A stretch of 5,436 nucleotides of DNA from Cyclobacteriaceae bacterium (GTDB taxonomy: Bacteria > Bacteroidota > Bacteroidia > Cytophagales > Cyclobacteriaceae). The DNA lies in assembly GCA_013414665.1 (NCBI GenBank), contig CP058703.1, positions 3,468,456-3,473,891 of the forward strand, given 5' to 3'. The translations under genes and the position numbers were made by a program. Positions 1 to 5,154 of this stretch are shown piece by piece. The first letter of the stretch is position 1. Each line of letters starts with the position of its first letter. A model generated the notes under the pieces. The model ran no database searches. It saw only the letters and a program-made list of their open reading frames with translations, and was not told where the DNA came from.

Positions 1-1
1 A

Positions 2-328
2 CACCACATGGATATGCTGGGTGTTGCTACTGCCGATCGGGATGCATACATAAGTGACCCTGTCGTTTCCGTAGGCGATGCGAACATAACGATTGACCTG
101 ATTATGAAAGAGAAGTACGTGGCTATGTTTCTGCATCCCGAAGCATGGAACGATGCCCGCAGGTATAACTTTCAGTACACAGATATGACCGTGCCTGCCC
201 AATTAAATGAAGCACTGAATGGTGAGTTTAGCCGAAGGTTACAGTATCCATCAAGCGAGTTCTCCACAAATTCAGCAAATGTGCCAGAGGTTGATTTGTT
301 AGATAGAATCTGGTGGGATCAAAACTAA
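2..328 (+). CDS. SusD/RagB-family outer-membrane nutrient-binding lipoprotein, C-terminal part (5' end outside window)
   Basis: The reading frame is already open at the window edge, so only the last 108 codons are present and the in-frame ATG at 8 is probably internal. The C-terminal SusD signature is visible: a stretch like IMKEKYVAMF, then EAWNDARR, a Tyr-Pro pair followed by Ser-Ser-Glu, an Asn-rich turn (TNSANVP) and the closing WWDQN. In known SusD proteins this part packs the substrate-binding lid over a SusC TonB-dependent transporter at the cell surface. SusC and the SusD N-terminus would lie upstream of base 1. The frame is intact and ends in TAA at 326-328. The next gene starts 4 bp on, so the two are probably co-transcribed. 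The substrate cannot be told from this fragment. Family call is confident; specificity is unknown. Confidence 0.9.
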   Translation, partial: HHMDMLGVATADRDAYISDPVVSVGDANITIDLIMKEKYVAMFLHPEAWNDARRYNFQYTDMTVPAQLNEALNGEFSRRLQYPSSEFSTNSANVPEVDLLDRIWWDQN

Positions 329-332
329 TAAC

Positions 333-776
333 ATGATGATTATGAAAGCATATATAAGACTAATTGTACTATTTGTTTTTGCAGCAGTGTTTGGCTCCTG
401 CGAAAAAAATGAGGTAGGACCTTCTTATCAAAAGATTGGTACATCAACCTCTACCAATGCGTTTATTACCGTTTCACCAGTGTCAACTACAGCGCCAACA
501 ACGGGTACCGATGTAACAGTTACCTTGCGGTATGTAAACATTGCCAGCGATCCAGCAAAAACGCTTGTATTGAAACTGCGTGAAGGCAGCACCGGAGATT
601 TTGTGACAATCCAAACGTTTGATGAATCCAGTTCCTCTACAGGTGTCGAAATAACACGTACGGTAACGTACACCGTTACGCAGGCTGCAGGAACTCAACT
701 AACCTTTAGATTGGAACTTACTACGCAAGCAGATTTCCCTAAGTTGGTAAATCGCCCTGCGTTTCCGGTTAGGTAG
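333..776 (+). CDS. Small SusD-linked lipoprotein, unknown function, probable beta-sandwich domain
   Basis: A 147-aa ORF, or 144 aa if it starts at the ATG at 342, which gives the cleaner signal peptide MKAYIRLIVLF. The first 22 residues are a basic start plus hydrophobic core ending in a lipobox (F-G-S-C), so Cys23 should be lipidated. The acidic/lysine residues just after it (EKNE) resemble Bacteroidota surface-export signals. The rest is Thr/Ser/Val-rich with alternating hydrophobic residues and no Cys, which suggests a secreted beta-sandwich (Ig-like) fold; this is inference. It sits 4 bp after the SusD gene and before a terminator, the position often held by SusE/F-like or other accessory surface lipoproteins of a SusCD operon. 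I do not recognise a named family. No clear Shine-Dalgarno is seen, as is usual in this phylum. Confidence 0.85.
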   Translation: MMIMKAYIRLIVLFVFAAVFGSCEKNEVGPSYQKIGTSTSTNAFITVSPVSTTAPTTGTDVTVTLRYVNIASDPAKTLVLKLREGSTGDFVTIQTFDESSSSTGVEITRTVTYTVTQAAGTQLTFRLELTTQADFPKLVNRPAFPVR

Positions 777-799
777 CAAGACAAATATTTAACAAAATG

Positions 800-830
800 A
801 AAAGAGGCTGCTTTTGGTGGCCTCTTTTTT
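800..830 (+). terminator. Intrinsic terminator of the SusD-lipoprotein operon
   Basis: A 9-bp perfect stem (AAAAGAGGC at 800-808 with GCCTCTTTT at 820-828) encloses an 11-nt loop and runs into a T6 tract at 825-830. It lies 24 bp after the lipoprotein stop codon, as expected for the operon end. Because the stem is A-rich on its left arm it may also slow transcription arriving from the minus-strand genes, but the T-tract on that side is poorer. Confidence 0.85.
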
Positions 831-907
831 GTTGGCGAACCGAAGCGATGAGTGCTCCGACTGTTTTTTGTGCCGACTGAGTAGTTCGGAAGTGTTATCT
901 TTTGATG
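831..907. other. Convergent intergenic spacer, no gene seen
   Basis: This 77-bp stretch separates the plus-strand operon terminator from the minus-strand block. It holds an imperfect 11-bp direct repeat (853-863 and 869-879, sharing CCGACTG) on either side of a T6 run, and short complementary CGAAC/GTTCG arms at 836-840 and 884-888. None is strong enough to call an attachment site or second terminator. Confidence 0.5.
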
Positions 908-1193
908 CTACTGAGGCGATATTTTTAACGCGGCAATAGTTTCGTTGTGCTGCTTATTGCGCAACAGGATTTCGAACTCATCTTCTTTCTCTTTTTAGCC
1001 ATTTTTCAAACAATCAAGCAGTTTGTCTAATTTTCTTTTTGAATAATGATATTCTTTTGTGCCTTATTGAATTTGCGGGCATTTGCGATGGATAGTTTTG
1101 AGATTATCTCCTCGTTTGTTACAAGGTTGAAAGCATCTGGTTTAGGAATTATCTTTCTGGCTCTGACTTCAGTTGGGATTCGGCTTGCAGGAG
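908..1193 (-). pseudogene. Polyvalent protein, C-terminal charged tail
   Basis: With one base removed at 1194-1198, VTIKTK from the ART piece runs into TPASRIPTEVRARKIIPKP, DAFNLVTNEEIISKLSIANA and KFNKAQKNIIIQKE. One base added at 1031-1034 then gives KLDKLLDCLK. The next few codons meet an in-frame TAA (997-999), avoided only if one base is removed at 1002-1006 and one added at 992-996, reading LKMAKKEKEDEFEILLRNKQ. The frame ends HNETIAALKISPQ and TAG at 908-910. The tail is Lys/Glu-rich and helical, possibly coiled coil, with no enzyme motif. If the TAA is real, the protein ends near 997. The gene converges on the terminator at 800-830. Confidence 0.5.
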
Positions 1194-1828
1194 TTTTTGG
1201 TTTTAATCGTAACATTGTTTCGATCAAAGACAATTAATTCGCCTTCCTGAGATTCTGTTTGAGGGAGGTAGATACTGTCGAATCCTTCTGCCTGAAGTTG
1301 CGCACGAACCATCTCAGCTAATTTATCGATACCGGCAATTGTTTCTGGTGTGCCGAATGGGTCTTCCAGGTCGTCACCGGTAAATTTATCCTTATTGTCT
1401 TTTAAGACTTTGTTGCGTAGCGGGATGATTGAGTTTTCACTTTTAAATACGAAGGGGTGTTTTATGGTTACGCTGGCTTTTTGAGGTTCGCCTTCGTAAC
1501 GGTTCTCGCCTTTTGTACTTAGGTATGTTCCGGCACTAATGCCATTACCCATGTTAAGCCCTGAAACATGGGTAAGGGACTTTGATGTTATTTCTCCAAC
1601 TCTTTCTTCGGCACTTGAAGTCGTATCCCCAAACTCTGCCTGAAGCGTTCTTCCTTCTGGATTCTTTTCGCTTCTCTGTCCTCTGCTGCGTTGATCAGGT
1701 CTGCCAGGTATTGAGCTACCTTCTCTGTTGCGCTTTTGTTGTCTTTCATAAATCTCATTATTTAAACGTTCGAACTCGTGATCACTAAGGTCGTAATTTT
1801 CCTGGAAATCCGGATCGTTTTGGATGTC
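1169..1828 (-). pseudogene. Polyvalent-type ADP-ribosyltransferase (ART) domain piece with N-terminal linker
   Basis: This is the longest undamaged stretch of the block, 660 nt open without interruption. It begins DIQNDPDFQENYDLSDHEFE, passes through an Arg/Gly/Ser/Glu-rich linker (about 1745 to 1610), and enters a fold with ART features: THVSGLNMGNG (1573 to 1541), GTYLSTKGENRYEG (Tyr of the H-Y-E pattern near 1520), strands TIKHPFVF, helix DKLAEMVRAQLQAEGFDSIYL, and the closing QEGELIVFDRNNV (1254 to 1216), whose Glu is the likely catalytic residue. The GFDSIYL...GELIVFD ending is typical of the ART-PolyVal family, which transfers ADP-ribose from NAD+ to a protein or nucleic-acid target; the target here is unknown. 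The stop at 1169-1171 arises after one extra base at 1194-1198; the true frame continues into the tail piece. An alternative start for a stand-alone ART would be ATG 1552, but that would lose the His strand. Confidence 0.7.
1588..1749 (-). CDS. Possible 53-aa ORF nested out of frame inside the linker before the ART domain
   Basis: An ATG at 1747-1749 (or 1756-1758 for 56 aa, just after a TAA) opens a complete ORF that begins MKDNKSATEKVAQYLADLIN and ends GIRLQVPKKELEK with TAA at 1588-1590. It is strongly helical and charged, with regularly spaced hydrophobics, so it reads more like a protein than its in-phase partner does here (an Arg/Gly/Ser linker). It lies wholly within the polyvalent frame, which stays open across it and is needed on both sides. 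It may be a real overlapping gene, a separate small gene if the polyvalent gene really ends nearby, or chance; an open run of this length is not rare. No good ribosome site is seen apart from a weak TGAG. No family is recognised. Confidence 0.3.
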   Translation of the reverse strand: MKDNKSATEKVAQYLADLINAAEDREAKRIQKEERFRQSLGIRLQVPKKELEK

Positions 1829-1832
1829 TTTT

Positions 1833-2466
1833 CAAGTTGATCAAAGTCTAACTCGCCATCCTTGAGGTATTTTTCGTTTAGCAGGTTCACCTCTTCAATT
1901 GCCCCGTACTTTTTAGTCATTCTATCGATAAAGTCCTGAGCGGTTTTTCGGTTAATTGATTTCCCTGTGAGGGCGGAGAATTTATTTGCCAGATCGGCAA
2001 GTTTTGAATTTCCTGCTGGTGTGGTTAGCGTTTTGGGGCCACTATTATAGGTAACCATGAAGTCCCATATATCATCGGGGTTATTGAATTCTCTGTGCCG
2101 TCAAACGAAAGGCTGGCTGTTTGCGCGATGACATCAATAGGTGTTCCTTTTTTGCTGATTCTGTAAGACTTTGCCATGCCTGGGCGGATAGCATTTTTAT
2201 CGCCATACTTGCCAATGTTTATGCTTTGCGGCATTGCAGAGGCGATGGCAAGATCAACACCTGATTTGGTTGGGTTTCTTACTTCATCGTTGTACTGCTT
2301 GGCTATTTTCAGGGCTCGTCTTTCTGCATCAGTTGGTTTTTTGTTTTTGGAGACTTTTGGTCTCTCGTCTTGGTCGTAGTTTGTTCAGCTAAGGGCTGAT
2401 TTTGCGCTTCAGAACTTTTTGTTTTGACTGATTGTAATTCTGATATAGGGACAATATGGGTAGTGG
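1833..2466 (-). pseudogene. Polyvalent protein, linker and helical polyvalent-associated region
   Basis: The first part (2466 to 2343) is a Gln/Lys/Thr-rich linker starting THIVPISELQSVK. After one base is restored at 2337-2342 it continues as KKPTDAERRALKIAKQYNDE. From about 2240 to 1833 comes a compact region: AMPQSINIGKYGDKNAIRPG, then YRISKKGTPIDVIAQTAS and, after one base is restored near 2089, FNNPDDIWDFMVTYNSGPKT. A helical stretch follows (KLADLANKFSALTGKSINRK, then AQDFIDRMTKKYGAIEEVN). The Lys-Lys-Gly-x-x-Ile-Asp-x-Ile-Ala pattern followed by an Asp-Ile-x-Asp-Phe helix resembles small helical domains that recur in polyvalent proteins (the LPD group). I cannot say which LPD type. No enzyme motif is seen. 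Confidence 0.55.
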
Positions 2467-2472
2467 TTTTTT

Positions 2473-3264
2473 CCCACCATCATCCTCCCTTTCTTGTATT
2501 AACTCTACTGCGCTTTGGTTGCCTCTGGTTTTTACTGACCTACCGACAGTCCACTCAGAAGCACTTTCGTTACCATAAACATCCCATGTAATCTTTGACC
2601 CCTCTGATAGATCAACTACTTCATCATTTTTATCTTTAACCTGATTTCCGTTTGTTGTTTCATTTTTCTTATTCAGGTACTCGGTTGAGTGTGCAATGAC
2701 ATCTACAAAGTAGAGTTTGCCATCTTTTCCTTTTAAAACATTGGCTGGACGGGCATTGGTAATTTCGTATTGACCGTTTGACCATATTGGTTTTCCGTTA
2801 CTCCAGTTTTTTCACCTGATTGAGTGAATCCATTCTCCTCAAACCATGTGTTTATTTCTTCCTGCGTTGCGTTGCGTTCTACATCTTTAACGTTAGGTTG
2901 CTCCAACACCATAGAGGCGTGGCCTTCCTTGTTATTCATAAACCCTTTTATGGTATAGGGTATGGACGGGAACAGGGCCCCTGAGCCTCTATCCTATCCA
3001 TTAAAGACATTAGATTATTTTCGTGTTCTTCGCCTGTTACTAAAGCGAGATTGTTGACTTTGGTGAGTGTGTTACCGTTTGAACTTACATAAACATCGTT
3101 CTCTGTTGTTTGCTCTTTTTTACGATCGTGTACAAGAGTTTTGCCGTCCAGGTAACTATCCTCTAACCATGTGCCATCAGCCTGAGATTGTTTTTTTAAT
3201 TCATTTCTGAGTTTGGTCTTGCTCCAATCGGGGTTTAGCCCTCTCGCTTCCAATTCTTCTCGCT
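2473..3264 (-). pseudogene. Polyvalent-type protein-kinase-like domain piece
   Basis: After LNPDWSKTKLRNELKKQ and a short linker, the kinase-like fold begins at about 3105 with NDVYVSSNGNTLTKVNNL, a two-strand N-lobe hairpin with a candidate nucleotide-binding Lys. It continues through EEHENNLMSLMDRIEAQGPV and GFMNNKEGHASMVLEQP, a hinge-like segment. The active-site strand pair is ITNARPANVLKGKDGKLYFVDV (2760 to 2698): Asn at 2740-2742 fits the metal-binding Asn five residues after the catalytic position, and the Asp at 2701-2703 fits the DFG-type metal ligand. The catalytic Asp itself appears as Asn (2755-2757). This pattern matches the Kinase-PolyVal family (Ser/Thr/Tyr kinase-like domain of polyvalent proteins). 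Frameshifts lie at 2978-2981 (one extra), 2946-2949 (one extra) and 2807-2812 (one missing); correcting the last gives EKNWSNGKPIWSNGQYEI. Confidence 0.65.
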
Positions 3265-3265
3265 C

Positions 3266-3722
3266 CTCAGTCGATCGAACTGTTTCATCACGTCCTCGGG
3301 AGTTGACGGCTTCTGCTGTGCGATAGATTGCTTCTGTGCCTGCGCGTCTTCCCACCACTTGATGCTGGGGACTGCCTTCCACTGTTCCTCTGTTATCCAG
3401 TCTGGTTTTTCCATTTGGCTGTAAGTTAGATTTTTCGGTTTTAAGTTTTTCATTGATGTAAGAAGTAACTTTTGCGCGTGTATCTGTATCGCTGTTTTTA
3501 AGCGCTGCGCCAATACCCGGGAGAATGAAGCCTACAAAAATCCGGCTTTACCGGCTTCCATCATGCCCATAAGCGGATCGCGTTCTGGGTCGTAACTGCC
3601 TTGTGCGATCTGGTTGGATAAATAAGTTTGAACCAATTCTTGTGTGGCTTCTTCCAAACCACCCTGTGAGCTTTTTCTCCAGCCAATCGCCTATCTGGTA
3701 GGTAGAGTATTCTTCGATTGGT
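3266..3722 (-). pseudogene. Polyvalent protein, middle piece (hydrophobic segment and WITEEQW linker)
   Basis: Four frames must be joined here. KPIEEYSTYQIGDWLE (3722 to 3677) meets SSQGGLEEATQELVQTYLSN after removing one base at 3672-3676. That frame runs through DPERDPLMGMMEAGKAG and continues as FFVGFILPGIGAAL after adding one base at 3536-3540. Next comes NEKLKTEKSNLQPNGK, and removing one base at 3406-3410 gives PDWITEEQWKAVPSIKWWED, a highly natural Trp-rich stretch. The frame then reaches STPEDVMKQFDRL near 3265. The Gly-rich hydrophobic helix (EAGKAGFFVGFILPGIGAAL) resembles short membrane-active or packing helices often seen in large phage and conjugative-element proteins; that comparison is general, not a family match. 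No catalytic motif is recognised. Confidence 0.6.
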
Positions 3723-4218
3723 TTTCCGGAGCACCGGTAAAATCGTCTAACTGCTTGGCGAGAATTGCGACTGACTTTGGAATGGCTGCTACGCCTGAAA
3801 CAACTGCTTTATTGAAAGATCCTAATGCCTGCGAAGCTCCGGACTCGTCATACTCTTGCGAGATTTTGTTGAGTTCGAGCATCTTTGAACGTGTGAGCGC
3901 TTTTAACTCGGACGGAGGTTCAATTGCGGTTTCATCTTTTGGTTGAATTAAATCTTCTTTGGGATTGAATTTTAACTCATCAGGAATTTCTGTTTTCTTT
4001 TGAAGTTCGTATTTGGTTGATATAGCAGAGATTCGCTCGTTGGAAAGTTCTTCTTTGGGTGCGTACTTATCGTAGAGTGATTTTATTAACTCAGCATCAT
4101 CCTGATATTTTTGATCAATAGCCTCGTAGCGATCATCCGTTAATTCCTGATCGGGTGCGTATTTCGCGTAGAAGTCCTGCAAAAGTTTTTTCTGCCGGGC
4201 GGGATCATAGGGGATCAT
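3691..4218 (-). pseudogene. Polyvalent protein, N-terminal piece: KYAP repeats and hydrophobic segment
   Basis: The open frame also extends upstream of 4218, but that part reads unnaturally and belongs to the preceding gene in another frame. The start chosen is the ATG at 4216-4218 (MIPYDPARQKK), which overlaps the end of that gene by 14 nt. Residues 10-65 carry two copies of a roughly 30-residue unit: FYAKYAPDQELTDDRYEAI and LYDKYAPKEELSNERISAI, each followed by a KY pair. A Glu/Lys/Pro-rich linker follows, then a mildly hydrophobic helix (AVVSGVAAIPKSVAIL, residues about 137-152). The natural frame leaves this ORF at the T4 run 3723-3726 (one base short), where APEN- becomes APEKPIEEY; the residues after that point up to 3691 are out of frame. 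Function of the repeats is unknown; similar units at protein N-termini suggest a spacer or binding module. Confidence 0.65.
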
Positions 4219-4467
4219 TTGGATCGAATGATTTTTCTTTCTTCTTATCGGTAGCGTAGTACGACTTGCTCTTTTTAAGTAGCAAATTTTCGAGGCGTTT
4301 TTATCTGCCGGTTTGGCGGTGTCGAACACTTCGCCATCTATCGTTATATCGGGATTCCACCAGTTTTCCTTGAAGTCGATTGTGGGTTTTATGCCCCGTT
4401 TATTTAACCACTGTTGCAGTTGGTTTACAAAGGCCTGTTGGGGTTCTTTCTTATTGGGTACAGGTTT
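4205..4467 (-). pseudogene. 3' remnant of a gene preceding the polyvalent protein, no start codon
   Basis: The frame opens right after an in-frame TGA (4468-4470) and has no ATG, GTG or TTG until far into the ORF, so the 5' end is missing or broken. Readable sequence: KPVPNKKEPQQAFVNQLQQW, then LNKRGIKPTIDFKENWWNPD, ITIDGEVFDTAKPAD. Adding one base in the T5 run 4298-4302 gives KKRLENLLLKKSKSYYATDK and the end KSFDPNDPL with TGA at 4205-4207. Without that correction the product changes into an unnatural Arg-rich tail. The ending overlaps the ATG at 4218 of the polyvalent gene by 14 nt, an arrangement typical of translational coupling. It begins only 8 nt after the AlbA_2 stop codon, so the junction with ordinary chromosome lies here. 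No family is recognised; a mobile-element gene is the likely origin because of its coupling to the polyvalent gene. Confidence 0.55.
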
Positions 4468-4475
4468 TCAGTGCA

Positions 4476-5154
4476 CTACGCCCTTGAATACATATCTCCC
4501 TTTTCGGAGGCAGTAATTTTAAGTACGTTGGCCAGTACCAACAGAATGAGTTTGCGGCTGGCTTTAAACCGGTTAAGTCCGGAAAATTTCATGTATTGTG
4601 TCAGCGTAATGTGCGGGATTTGTTCCATTGTTGCAGCAGTTTTTTCAGACTCGCCAAAAGTAAAACGCACATCGCGCTTTTTTAGAACGCCTGATAATCT
4701 CTTGCATTTCGGCACTCGCTTTTATGCTCATGTCTTGCACACGCACAAAAGTTTCGCGCGTTTTATTCAGTACCAGAAAATGAATTTTATTTCCGGGCGA
4801 TACATCGTACCGAACCACAAAGCGATTTTCAGAAATAGGAAAAACCGATTCCTGATATACTAATAAAGGTTTGCAATGCGCAAGAAGCGATTGGCTTACA
4901 ACATGAATTTCTTCGTCAGGATATTTTACACCGGGAATGGTACCATCGTCATCAACCCCTATTAACAACGTGCCGCCATCGGTGTTTGCAAAAGCAATCA
5001 GCTCGCGCACAACTTTTTCAGGGTGGGCTGCCTTGCGTTTAAATTCCAACTGCTGGCCTTCGCCCTCCAATACCAGTTTCCGAATCTCAAAAAGATTTTG
5101 ACCCTCAGCGGTGGCCGCTGCCGATGTCTTCATCGTCTTCCGATTGCTCTTCAT
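4476..5154 (-). pseudogene. AlbA_2-domain (Schlafen-type) DNA-binding protein with C-terminal winged helix, one homopolymer frameshift
   Basis: Two overlapping frames join into one protein of about 218-225 aa when one base is removed from the T6 run at 4678-4683 (minus-strand A6), reading EIIRRSKKRDVRFTFGES. Without this the first frame ends at 4645. The N-terminal AlbA_2 domain is clear: LEGEGQQLEFKRKA, then EKVVRELIAFANTDGGTLLIG and VDDDGTIPGV, the nucleic-acid-binding/ATPase-like core of this family. The C-terminal part (HITLTQYMKFSGLNRFKASR, then LILLVLANVLKI) looks like a winged helix-turn-helix, so a DNA-binding regulator is likely. Starts at 5154 or 5133 both overlap the upstream ATPase gene; 5133 has a nearby GGAAG and gives the shorter overlap (29 nt). 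Stop is TAG 4476-4478. The gene is probably intact in the living genome. Confidence 0.8.

Larger units (their letters stand above)
908..4218 (-). pseudogene. Polyvalent protein with kinase-like and ADP-ribosyltransferase domains, broken by many one-base frameshifts
   Basis: Read with single-base corrections at about 16 positions, this becomes one reading frame of roughly 1,100 codons from the ATG at 4218 to the TAG at 908-910. Domain order on rebuilt residues: two KYAP repeats (about 5-65), hydrophobic stretches (about 135-155 and 220-235), a linker, a kinase-like domain (about 370-530), a Lys/Thr/Gln-rich linker (590-625), a helical polyvalent-associated region (640-800), an Arg/Ser/Gly-rich linker, an ART domain (about 880-1000) and a charged tail. 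This layout matches the large multi-domain polyvalent proteins described from phages and conjugative elements, thought to be injected or transferred with the DNA and to act on the recipient cell. Corrections fall at T/A runs near 3723, 3672, 3536, 3406, 2946, 2807, 2467, 2337, 1829, 1194, 1031, 1002 and 992, at C runs near 2978 and 3265, and near 2089. That it is one gene, not two or three, is inference. Confidence 0.7.

Noticed and set aside
428..698. Minus-strand ORFs opposite the small lipoprotein
   Set aside because: The plus frame has a signal peptide, lipobox and operon position; the opposite frames have none.
836..888. Short direct and inverted repeats in the convergent spacer as an attachment site
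   Set aside because: The direct repeat matches at 9 of 11 bases, the inverted arms are only 5 bp, and no matching copy is seen near 4470 at the other edge of the block.
1046..1237. Plus-strand ORFs in the 908-4467 block (for example 1046-1237, 1582-1788, 2176-2379, 3644-3946)
   Set aside because: They run antisense to the reconstructed minus-strand gene, have unnatural Cys/Phe/Leu-rich composition and no recognisable family, so they are shadows.
4678..4683. Programmed ribosomal frameshift at the A6 run
   Set aside because: The required move is +1 (one base skipped). Classic bacterial A-run slippage is -1, and no heptamer, stem-loop or internal Shine-Dalgarno is evident. Many similar lesions nearby make error more likely. 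Transcriptional slippage is not fully excluded.
4414..4863. 149-aa plus-strand ORF over the AlbA_2 gene
   Set aside because: It is antisense to a clearly recognisable AlbA_2 domain and winged helix, and its translation shows no coherent features.
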